DNA of 14,269 nucleotides from an uncultured Erythrobacteraceae bacterium (GTDB lineage: Bacteria; Pseudomonadota; Alphaproteobacteria; Sphingomonadales; Sphingomonadaceae). How positions within the stretch are numbered: position 1 is the first letter of the stretch; the number at the start of each line of letters is the position of its first letter. The position numbers and the translations under genes are program-made. The DNA is taken from the NCBI GenBank assembly GCA_946482075.1, contig CAMLQG010000092.1, forward strand, positions 1-14,269. The letters run 5' to 3'. The notes beneath the pieces were generated by a model. It worked only from the letters and a program-made list of their open reading frames with translations, was not told where the DNA came from and did not search any database. Positions 1 to 6,170 of this stretch are shown piece by piece.

Positions 1-463
1 AGCTGTCGTCATAGCGGCCGTCGGGCGAATAGATCGCCATATAAGCGACCGCCGTCCAGTTGAGCTTCTTCACCACCACGCCCTGCCGGCGCACTTCTTC
101 CGGCAGCAGCGGCAGGGCCGCCTGCACCCGGTTCTGCACGTCGATCACGGCGACATCGGGATCGGTTCCGATCGCGAAGGTCGGGATCACCTGCACCACT
201 CCGCTCGGCGTCGCGCCCGAGCGGAGATAGATCATACCCTGCGATCCGTTGATCTGCTGTTCGAGCGGTGCCGCCACCGTATCCGCGATCACATCAGGCG
301 TCGCGCCGGGATAGGCGGTCGATACTTCGATCATCGGCGGCAGGATGTCGGGATAGAGCGAGACGGGCAGCGCCCGCATCGAGATCAGCCCGGCGATCAG
401 GATGAAGGCCGACAGCACGCACGCGAAAAGCGGCCGATCGACGAAGCGGTTGGCGAAGTTCAT
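1..463 (-). CDS. RND efflux pump, inner-membrane transporter (AcrB/MexB-like), N-terminal part
   Basis: Partial gene that runs off the left edge; only the first 154 codons are present. The product would be the proton-driven inner-membrane pump of a tripartite resistance-nodulation-division exporter. Seen in the translation: a cytoplasmic start MNFANRFVDRPLFA, a first membrane helix at about residues 12-30, then LPVSLYPDILPP and YPGATPDVIADTV, which match the opening of the porter domain in AcrB-type pumps (LPVAQYPDIAPP, YPGA). VQNRVQAALPLLPEEVRRQG also matches the family. The ATG at 461-463 is preceded on the minus strand by a GGGGAGG purine tract at 5-10 bases spacing. It lies 136 bases downstream of the adaptor gene on the same strand, the usual adaptor-pump order. 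Substrate cannot be inferred. The family is secure; assignment to the HAE1 (multidrug) branch is an inference. Confidence 0.93.
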   Translation of the reverse strand, partial: MNFANRFVDRPLFACVLSAFILIAGLISMRALPVSLYPDILPPMIEVSTAYPGATPDVIADTVAAPLEQQINGSQGMIYLRSGATPSGVVQVIPTFAIGTDPDVAVIDVQNRVQAALPLLPEEVRRQGVVVKKLNWTAVAYMAIYSPDGRYDDS

Positions 464-471
464 GGCTACCG

Positions 472-590
472 CCTCCCCTCCCCTTCAGGGGAGAGGCCGG
501 GGGTGGGGCCCATCCTTTGCGCGCAATGTTGGCGAGAGAGGCGCCGCCCCTCCCCCTGCCCCCTCCCCCGATGGGGAGGGGAGAAGGTTG
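472..590. repeat. Pair of C-rich palindromes between efflux adaptor and pump
   Basis: The 136-base gap between the adaptor stop and the pump start is mostly GC-rich palindromic sequence. The first hairpin has 6-bp arms at 478-483 and 488-493 (CTCCCC, loop TTCA, GGGGAG). The second has 9-bp arms at 560-568 and 573-581 (CCCCTCCCC, loop CGAT, GGGGAGGGG). Both are followed on one side by purine-rich tracts, and the two units look like copies in opposite orientation. C/G-rich hairpins of this kind are common dispersed intergenic repeats in sphingomonads (recalled, not searched). The repeat lies inside an apparent operon, so it may affect mRNA stability or the expression ratio of the two proteins. 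Confidence 0.7.
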
Positions 591-599
591 TGCCCCATT

Positions 600-1742
600 T
601 CACTGCGCGGCTGCCGCCTTCGGCTTTTCGGGCTTCACTGCCATGCCCGGCTGCAGCTTCAGCACGCCGTCCACGATCACCCGGTCGCCTTTGCGCAAGC
701 CCTTGGCGACATGCATCAGATTGCCGTTCGCCAGCCCGAGCGTCACGGCACGGATCTGCGCGCCGCCTTTCCTGTCGATGATCCACACGAAGGGCCCGTC
801 GGCCCCATGCATTACCGCGCGGGCGGGGACATAAGCGCCCGAACGGCTGGCGATGCCGGTGATCTCGGCCCGCACGAACTGCCCGGCGGACAAGGCGCCC
901 GCCCCGTTCGCGAATGTCGCGCGCGCATCCACCGTGCCGGTATTGGGATTGACCGTGGTGCTGATGAAATCGATTGTCGCCATATCGGCCAGCGCGGAGC
1001 CGCCTTCGGGCACCAGCCGCACGCGGACCGTGCCGGGATCCGCGGCCAGCGCTTCGCGCACCATGCGCGCTTCCTCGTCCGGCATCGCGAAATGGATCTG
1101 CAGCCTGTCGGACTGGGTGATCGTGGTCAGCAGGGCGGATTCGCCCGTCGCATCCACCAGGCTGCCTTCGGAACGCGCCTCGCGCCCCGTCATCCCGCTG
1201 ATCGGCGCGCGCACGCTGGTATAGCCGAGATCGAGCTGGGCCCGCGCCAGTTCTGCGCGCGCCGCATTCACGGAGGCCTGGCCTGCCTTGTAATCCGCTT
1301 CCGCATCATCGCGCGCCCGGCCGCTGGCGAAACCGCGTTCCGCGAGCTGCTCTATCCGGCGCCAGTGGCGCGTGGTGGCGTTCAGCCGCGCCTGCTCCAC
1401 GCCAAGTCGCCCCTGCGCGCTACGCACTTCGGCGGCAAAGGGCGCGGGATCGATCAGAAACAGTCGGTCGCCCTGCCGCACGGGCTCGCCTTCACGGTAG
1501 TAGCGACGCTGGAGAATGCCGGAAACGCGGGCGCGCACTTCCACCTGGCGCTCGCCCTGGGTGCGCGCGGTGTAGGCAAGGAGCAGCGGCTGCGGCTTGT
1601 CGTCCACGGTGACGATGGGAAGTTCGACCGCCTGCTGCGCATCGTCGGAAGAACCACCACACGCAGTCAGAAGGAGAAGAAACGGCAGTCCCGAACGCAT
1701 CCGCGCGTTCCGCAAACCCTTTCGCACGGCCCCTCCGGACAT
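600..1742 (-). CDS. RND efflux periplasmic adaptor subunit (HlyD/AcrA family lipoprotein)
   Basis: Membrane-fusion protein that bridges the RND pump to an outer-membrane channel. From the ATG at 1740-1742 it is 380 residues: a basic N-terminus, a hydrophobic stretch GLPFLLLL and a lipobox LTAC, with the lipidated Cys at residue 28. The lipoyl half-motifs are RVSGILQRRYYREGEPVRQG and LDLGYTSVRAPISGMTG, flanking an alpha-hairpin region rich in Ala, Glu and Arg (about residues 95-165). Beta-barrel and membrane-proximal domains follow (DGPFVWII, GLRKGDRVIVDG), then a short KPEKPKAAAAQ tail. Start choice: ATG at 1698-1700 would give a minimal 366-residue lipoprotein, and ATG at 1764-1766 a longer one. 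I prefer 1742 because GGGGGA precedes it. The pump gene follows on the same strand. No regulator gene (TetR, MarR) is visible upstream; the next gene is a tRNA. Confidence 0.92.
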   Translation of the reverse strand: MSGGAVRKGLRNARMRSGLPFLLLLTACGGSSDDAQQAVELPIVTVDDKPQPLLLAYTARTQGERQVEVRARVSGILQRRYYREGEPVRQGDRLFLIDPAPFAAEVRSAQGRLGVEQARLNATTRHWRRIEQLAERGFASGRARDDAEADYKAGQASVNAARAELARAQLDLGYTSVRAPISGMTGREARSEGSLVDATGESALLTTITQSDRLQIHFAMPDEEARMVREALAADPGTVRVRLVPEGGSALADMATIDFISTTVNPNTGTVDARATFANGAGALSAGQFVRAEITGIASRSGAYVPARAVMHGADGPFVWIIDRKGGAQIRAVTLGLANGNLMHVAKGLRKGDRVIVDGVLKLQPGMAVKPEKPKAAAAQ

Positions 1743-1932
1743 ACATCCCCCATCCATCCCCCGCATTGTCAGGGGAATGCAGGGAACCGCCCTGCCCGAT
1801 CAAGGCGAAACTCTAGGCGAGGCAGCCGCTTACTTCCAGCGTTCACTTTTGCCTGAACGGGGCACCACAGCCGAATCGCTGTCGCGCTTTCGCCCGTCTT
1901 TGCAGGAGGGGTGGCCGGAAAACGGCGGAGAA

Positions 1933-2007
<75 letters not shown>

Positions 2008-2105
2008 AAGACCATTCGCAATGCCGGAGCGGACAAGTCCCAAGCCCGGCAGGCGCGCGCTATTGGCGGCGGGGGGCAGTCTTGTCAAGCACGGCGCGGC
2101 ACGGC

Positions 2106-2111
2106 AGGAGG
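2106..2111 (+). promoter_or_regulatory. Strong Shine-Dalgarno site for the 50-residue ORF
   Basis: A perfect AGGAGG lies 5 bases before the ATG at 2117. It decides the start of the small gene, because a longer in-frame reading from 2021 has no comparable site and would begin close to the tRNA gene. Confidence 0.8.
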
Positions 2112-2116
2112 ACCGG

Positions 2117-2269
2117 ATGAGCGACAGACCCGCCAAACCATCCCGGGAGGAACGGCTGGCCGCGCGGCTGCGGGAAAACCTGCACCGCCGCAAGGCGCAG
2201 ACGAGAGCGTTGGATAGTGCGCGGAGCGAGCCGCAAAGCGACCTTTCCAAACCGGACGCATCCCGCTAA
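2117..2269 (+). CDS. Small basic protein of unknown function (50 residues), upstream of gpmA
   Basis: Fifty-residue reading frame starting [18 protein letters not shown], followed by [15 protein letters not shown] and a polar tail ending in SR. It is highly charged and Arg-rich, with a likely amphipathic helix over residues 9-35. No signal peptide, membrane helix or Cys is present. I know no domain for it; short REERLAA(R/K)LRENL-type proteins occur in sphingomonad genomes as hypothetical proteins (recalled, not searched). Support for a real gene: a perfect AGGAGG at 5 bases spacing and position as the first frame of a plus-strand gene run, 41 bases before gpmA. A helical RNA- or protein-binding role is possible but unsupported. 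Confidence 0.68.
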   Translation: MSDRPAKPSREERLAARLRENLHRRKAQTRALDSARSEPQSDLSKPDASR

Positions 2270-2310
2270 CGGGTGCCGCTCCCGAACCACTCCGCAGGAG
2301 CCGATCCGCC

Positions 2311-2997
2311 TTGCCGACCCTGATTCTCGTTCGCCACGGCCAGAGCCAGTGGAACCTTGAAAACCGCTTCACCGGCTGGTGGGACGTGAACCTGACCGAT
2401 CAGGGCGTGGCCGAAGCGCAAGCCGCCGGCCGTCTGCTGGCCGAACGCGGCGTCCTGCCGACCCGCGCCTTCACCTCCTTCCAGACCCGCGCGATCCGCA
2501 CGCTGCATCTGGCGCTGGAAGCGGCCGACCGCTTGTGGATCCCGGAAACCAAGGACTGGCGCCTGAACGAACGGCACTATGGCGGCCTGACCGGTCTCGA
2601 CAAGGCGGAGACGGCGGCGAAGCACGGGGACGACCAGGTCAAGATCTGGCGCCGCAGCTTCGACACCCCACCGCCGGTGCTCGAGACGGGCAGCGAATTC
2701 GATCTCGGCAAGGACCCGCGCTATGCCGGGATCGCGATCCCGCAGACGGAAAGCCTGAAGGACACGATCGCGCGCGTCCTGCCCTATTACGAAAGCGACA
2801 TCCGCCCGGCGCTCGAAGCCGGCCAGACGGTGCTGGTCGCCGCCCACGGCAATTCGCTGCGCGCTTTGGTGAAACATCTCTCCGGCATATCGGACGCCGA
2901 TATCACGGAGCTGGAGATTCCCACCGGCCAGCCCATCGTCTATGAGTTCGGCCCCGACATGCAGCCGGGCGAGCGCTTTTACCTGAAGGATCGGTAA
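2311..2997 (+). CDS. gpmA: 2,3-bisphosphoglycerate-dependent phosphoglycerate mutase
   Basis: Cytosolic glycolytic and gluconeogenic enzyme interconverting 3- and 2-phosphoglycerate through a phosphohistidine. The 228-residue product shows the histidine phosphatase signature [10 protein letters not shown] with the phospho-acceptor His9, then [15 protein letters not shown], Arg60 in SFQTRAIRT, catalytic Glu87 in [14 protein letters not shown], and the second His179 in [15 protein letters not shown]. Length fits the short dPGM class (E. coli GpmA is about 250). The start is a TTG at 2311: [10 protein letters not shown] aligns with the family start, no in-frame ATG fits, and AGGAG lies 10 bases upstream. 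It is followed after 2 bases by purE, so the two are probably co-transcribed. Confidence 0.96.
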   Translation: MPTLILVRHGQSQWNLENRFTGWWDVNLTDQGVAEAQAAGRLLAERGVLPTRAFTSFQTRAIRTLHLALEAADRLWIPETKDWRLNERHYGGLTGLDKAETAAKHGDDQVKIWRRSFDTPPPVLETGSEFDLGKDPRYAGIAIPQTESLKDTIARVLPYYESDIRPALEAGQTVLVAAHGNSLRALVKHLSGISDADITELEIPTGQPIVYEFGPDMQPGERFYLKDR

Positions 2998-2999
2998 AC

Positions 3000-3482
3000 A
3001 TGGCCAGCGTCGCGATCATCATGGGCAGCCAGTCGGACTGGCCGACGATGAAGCGCGCCGCCGAAGTGCTGGACGAACTGGGCGTCGCCTATGACGCGCG
3101 CATCGTCTCGGCCCACCGCACGCCAGACCGGATGTATGATTTCGCCAAGGGCGCGGCCGAAGCCGGCTTCAAGGTGATCATCGCCGGCGCCGGCGGCGCT
3201 GCGCATCTGCCGGGCATGGTCGCTTCGCTCACCCATCTGCCGGTGCTGGGCGTGCCGGTACAGTCGAAAGCGCTTTCCGGGCAGGACAGCCTGCTGTCGA
3301 TCGTCCAGATGCCCGCAGGCATCCCCGTGGGCACGCTCGCCATCGGCGAAGCGGGCGCGACCAATGCGGCGCTGCTCGCCGCCGCGATCCTGGCGACCCG
3401 GGACGAGACGCTGGAAGGCCGGCTCAAGGCCTGGCGCGCGGCCCGCACCGCCTCGGTCTCCGAACGGCCCTTCGACGGCTGA
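3000..3482 (+). CDS. purE: 5-(carboxyamino)imidazole ribonucleotide mutase (class I PurE)
   Basis: Converts N5-CAIR to CAIR in de novo purine synthesis, using the product of PurK encoded next. The 160-residue product carries the N-terminal nucleotide-binding loop [10 protein letters not shown] (residues 8-17), the SAHRTPDRM motif with His39, and the [12 protein letters not shown] loop with His69. [22 protein letters not shown] and [20 protein letters not shown] complete the class I pattern. The start ATG at 3000 lies 2 bases after the gpmA stop, with AAGGA inside the end of gpmA as ribosome site. purK begins 10 bases after the stop. Pairing with PurK indicates the bacterial two-step route rather than a class II PurE. 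Confidence 0.97.
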   Translation: MASVAIIMGSQSDWPTMKRAAEVLDELGVAYDARIVSAHRTPDRMYDFAKGAAEAGFKVIIAGAGGAAHLPGMVASLTHLPVLGVPVQSKALSGQDSLLSIVQMPAGIPVGTLAIGEAGATNAALLAAAILATRDETLEGRLKAWRAARTASVSERPFDG

Positions 3483-3492
3483 ACACGTCCCG

Positions 3493-4545
3493 ATGATCCT
3501 CCCCGGCGCGACGATCGGCATATTGGGCGGCGGCCAGCTCGGCCGGATGCTGGCGATCGCCGCGGCCCAGCTCGGCTATCGCTGCCACATCTACGCACCA
3601 GAGCCGGACAGCGTGGCGGCCGAAGTCAGCGCGCGGTTCACTTGCGCGGACTGGGACGATGCCGATGCGCTGGCCGATTTCGCACGGTCCTGCGACGTGA
3701 TCACCTACGAGTTCGAGAACGTGCCGGTGGCCCCTCTGGCGGCGATCCCGGCGGGCCGGCTGCACCCGCTGCCGCAAGCGCTGGAAACCGCGCAGGATCG
3801 CCTGAACGAGAAGCGCTTCGTGGAAGAGCTCGGCGGCCGTGCCGCACCGTTCCAGGCGGTTGATTCGGCCGAAGATCTGGCGCGCGCGATCGACCGGATC
3901 GGCACGCCCGGCATCCTCAAGACAAGGCGCGACGGCTATGACGGCAAGGGCCAGTGGCGCATCGGATCGGCGCATGAGGCCGATGGCATCGCATTGCCCG
4001 AAGTTCCGCTGGTCTACGAAGGCTTCGTGCGCTTCGAAGCGGAATTCTCCGTGATCCTCGCGCGCGGCGACGATGGCGCGATCCGCTTCTGGGACAGCGC
4101 GCAGAATGTGCATGAGAACGGCATCCTCGCACTCTGCACCGTGCCCGCATCGCCCGCTGTCCAGGCACAGGTGGGAGCAGCCCGCGCGATCGCAAAGCAC
4201 GTGGCCGACGCGCTCGACTATGTCGGCGTGCTGACGCTGGAATTCTTCGCCACCGCCAACGGCCCCGTCTTCAACGAGATGGCGCCTCGCGTGCATAATT
4301 CCGGCCACTGGACGATCGAAGGGGCGCTCACCAGCCAGTTCGAGAACCATATCCGCGCGATCTGCGGCCTTCCGCTGGGCGACACGGCTCTGGCCGCGCG
4401 CCAGGTCGAGATGCGCAACCTCATCGGCGAAGGGCTGGACGCCGCGGCGATCCTCGCCGACCCGGCGAACCATCTCCATCTCTACGGCAAGAGCGAAGCA
4501 CGCAACGGACGCAAGATGGGCCATGTCACCCGGCTGATGCTATGA
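3493..4545 (+). CDS. purK: 5-(carboxyamino)imidazole ribonucleotide synthase (PurK)
   Basis: ATP-grasp enzyme that makes N5-CAIR from AIR, bicarbonate and ATP, feeding PurE. The 350-residue product matches the family length (about 355 in E. coli). It shows the N-terminal dinucleotide-like loop GILGGGQLGRML (9-20), TYEFENVP (71-78), the ATP-grasp glycine loop KTRRDGYDGKGQW (143-155), and the C-terminal signature NEMAPRVHNSGHWT (281-294). The chosen ATG at 3493 sits just before the conserved GGGQLGRM loop; the reading frame stays open upstream, but that part overlaps purE out of frame and is not expected to be translated. The stop overlaps the folA start (ATGA, 4542-4545), suggesting translational coupling. 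Confidence 0.97.
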   Translation: MILPGATIGILGGGQLGRMLAIAAAQLGYRCHIYAPEPDSVAAEVSARFTCADWDDADALADFARSCDVITYEFENVPVAPLAAIPAGRLHPLPQALETAQDRLNEKRFVEELGGRAAPFQAVDSAEDLARAIDRIGTPGILKTRRDGYDGKGQWRIGSAHEADGIALPEVPLVYEGFVRFEAEFSVILARGDDGAIRFWDSAQNVHENGILALCTVPASPAVQAQVGAARAIAKHVADALDYVGVLTLEFFATANGPVFNEMAPRVHNSGHWTIEGALTSQFENHIRAICGLPLGDTALAARQVEMRNLIGEGLDAAAILADPANHLHLYGKSEARNGRKMGHVTRLML

Positions 4546-5027
4546 GCCGCGCGATCTCCCTGGTGGTGGCCCGCGCCGAGAACGGCGTGATCGGGCGTGA
4601 GGGCAGTCTGCCCTGGCACATCCCTGCCGATCTCAAGCACTTCAAGGGGCTGACCATCGGCAAGCCCATGATCATGGGCCGCAAGACCTTCGAAAGCCTG
4701 CCGGGCCTGCTTCCCGGCCGCCGCCATATCGTGCTGACGCGCGATGCCGGCTGGACGGCGGAAGGCGCGGGAGTGGTCCATTCCCCCGGTGACGCGCTGC
4801 AGCTTGCGGGCGAAAGCGACGTCGCCGTGATCGGCGGCGCGCAGATCTATGCCCTGTTCCTGCCGCTCGCCAACCGCATCGAACTGACGCAAGTGCATGC
4901 CGAAGTGGCGGGCGACACGCTTATGCCCCATATCGGGGACGAATGGGAGGAGACGGCACGCATTCGCCACGAAGCGCAGGACGGGCGTCCGGCCTTCTCC
5001 TTCATCACGCTGGAGCGCAGGGCATGA
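4542..5027 (+). CDS. folA: Dihydrofolate reductase
   Basis: NADPH-dependent reduction of dihydrofolate to tetrahydrofolate, supplying one-carbon units for purine and thymidylate synthesis. The 161-residue protein has the expected length and motifs: ENGVIGREGSLPWHIPADLKHFK with Trp25 and the substrate-binding acid Asp30, the NADPH loop IMGRKTFESLP (44-54), Arg60 in PGRRHIVLTR, and the cis-Gly pair in VIGGAQIY (96-103). It overlaps purK and ribF by ATGA at both ends. No thyA lies next to it, unlike the thyA-folA pairing of many bacteria; here it sits with purine and flavin genes. Nothing suggests a plasmid-type, trimethoprim-resistant variant. Confidence 0.96.
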   Translation: MSRAISLVVARAENGVIGREGSLPWHIPADLKHFKGLTIGKPMIMGRKTFESLPGLLPGRRHIVLTRDAGWTAEGAGVVHSPGDALQLAGESDVAVIGGAQIYALFLPLANRIELTQVHAEVAGDTLMPHIGDEWEETARIRHEAQDGRPAFSFITLERRA

Positions 5028-5953
5028 CCCGGCTGGACCATCGCGAGACAGTGCCCGAGGGCTTGCGCGGCGCGATCGTGGCGTTGGGCAATTTCGACGG
5101 GTTCCATCTCGGCCATCAGAGCGTGGTGCGCCAGGCGAGCGACTGGGCGCGGCTGGAAGGCCGCCCGGTGATCGTCGGCACATTCGACCCGCATCCGGCG
5201 CGCTTCTTCAAGCCCGACATCCCGCCCTTCCGTCTGACCACGCTGGACCAGCGCGAGGAATTGTTCGCCGAGGCCGGTGCCGATGCGATGCTCGTCTTCC
5301 ATTTCGGCCCTGAACTGGCGGAAACAACCGCAGACGGCTTCGCGCGCGACGTCATGCTGGAAACCATCGGTGCAGCCGGCATCGTGACGGGGGAGGATTT
5401 CTCCTTCGCCAAGGGCCGCAGCGGCAATTCCACCCTGCTCAGCAGCCTCGGCCAGCAATATGGCTTCGGTGTGCGTACGGTCGGCCCGATCGAGGAAGGA
5501 GGGGAAGTCGTCTCCTCCAGCCGTATCCGCAAGGCGCTGGCCGCTGGTGACTGCGAAACCGCCACGCGGCTGATGACCCGGCCCTTCGCGATTCGCGGGA
5601 CCGTGCAGCATGGCGACAAGCTCGGCCGCGCGATCGGCTTTCCAACCGCCAATCTGCCGCTCGGCAGCTACCTGCGCCCGCGCTACGGCATCTATGCCGT
5701 CACCGGCCGCGTGCTCGCCACCGGCCAGGAATTGAAAGGCGCGGCCAATCTCGGCATCCGGCCGACTTTCGATCCGCCCAAGGAACTGCTCGAGCCCTAT
5801 TTCTTCGACTTCTCCGGCGATCTCTACGACCAGGAGATCGAAGTCCGCTTCCACCATTTCCTGCGGCCGGAAGCCAAGTTCGACAGCCTGGACGCGCTGA
5901 CTGAACAGATGCAGCGCGATTGCGACGAGGCCCGGAGATTGCTTTCGGCGTGA
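5024..5953 (+). CDS. ribF: Bifunctional riboflavin kinase / FAD synthetase
   Basis: Phosphorylates riboflavin to FMN and adenylylates FMN to FAD. The 309-residue product matches RibF length (about 310). The N-terminal nucleotidyltransferase half has LGNFDGFHLGHQ (21-32, the HxGH-type site), TFDPHPARFF (53-62), GEDFSFAKGRSG (123-134) and SSSRIRKAL (164-172, equivalent to the ISSTRIR motif). The C-terminal flavokinase half has GRAIGFPTANLPL (201-213), YGIYAV and ANLGIRPTF. The ATG at 5024 overlaps the folA stop as ATGA; a longer in-frame reading from 4943 lies within folA and is disregarded. No FMN riboswitch precedes it, since the upstream bases are folA coding sequence. It is the last gene of the run; a palindromic intergenic region follows. 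Confidence 0.97.
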   Translation: MTRLDHRETVPEGLRGAIVALGNFDGFHLGHQSVVRQASDWARLEGRPVIVGTFDPHPARFFKPDIPPFRLTTLDQREELFAEAGADAMLVFHFGPELAETTADGFARDVMLETIGAAGIVTGEDFSFAKGRSGNSTLLSSLGQQYGFGVRTVGPIEEGGEVVSSSRIRKALAAGDCETATRLMTRPFAIRGTVQHGDKLGRAIGFPTANLPLGSYLRPRYGIYAVTGRVLATGQELKGAANLGIRPTFDPPKELLEPYFFDFSGDLYDQEIEVRFHHFLRPEAKFDSLDALTEQMQRDCDEARRLLSA

Positions 5954-5960
5954 GAATTGG

Positions 5961-6125
5961 GTTCGCGCGGAGGCGCGGGACGCGGAGAGTGTTTGATCTT
6001 CTCCGTTCGTCCTGAGCTTGTCGAAGGACCGTTTTTCTTCCAGCAACCTCAAAGAGAAAAGCTGCCCTTCGACAAGCTCAGGACGAACGGTGTCCGGGGA
6101 GCCCCCTCCGCGCCTCCGCGTGAAC
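5961..6125. repeat. Nested palindromic repeat between ribF and ileS
   Basis: Two inverted repeats lie one inside the other. The inner one has perfect 25-bp arms at 6003-6027 and 6066-6090, beginning CCGTTCGTCCTGAGC and closing with the complement. Its 38-base loop contains partly complementary T-rich and A-rich tracts. The outer one has 18-bp arms at 5961-5978 and 6108-6125 (GTTCGCGCGGAGGCGCGG and its complement, one mismatch). The inner sequence, containing TCCTGAGCTTGTCGAAGG, is a widespread palindromic repeat of Alphaproteobacteria (recalled). The nesting suggests one repeat inserted in, or flanked by copies of, another. The unit could terminate or process the ribF transcript; no strong T-run follows. 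Confidence 0.85.
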
Positions 6126-6170
6126 CTGCTTCTTCCCACCACCCTCGCTTTGCTCTAACGGCGGCGGACC

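Noticed and set aside
402..1856. Long plus-strand frame (484 codons) opposite the efflux adaptor gene
   Set aside because: It is antisense to a clear HlyD-family protein, has low-complexity Arg/His/Gly-rich composition typical of shadow frames in high-GC DNA, and its start lies within the pump gene.
1836..1932. Terminator for the tRNA gene or promoter of the efflux operon
   Set aside because: Only a 6-bp hairpin (1840-1845 with 1854-1859) and weak -35-like words were found; nothing convincing enough to annotate.
3424..4524. Minus-strand frame of 366 codons opposite purK
   Set aside because: Shadow of purK with no domain or ribosome site.
4943..5023. FMN riboswitch or longer N-terminus of ribF
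   Set aside because: These bases are folA coding sequence; RibF homology begins at the ATG at 5024.
4847..6142. Minus-strand frame of 431 codons opposite folA/ribF that runs through the nested palindrome
   Set aside because: Most of it mirrors ribF; the PELVEGQ and SFDKLRTNG pieces are just the translated palindrome, not a second case of a repeat inside a real gene.
5954..6170. T-box or other amino-acid-responsive leader for ileS
   Set aside because: The interval is explained by the nested palindromes; no T-box core sequence was seen, and T-boxes are essentially a Gram-positive feature.
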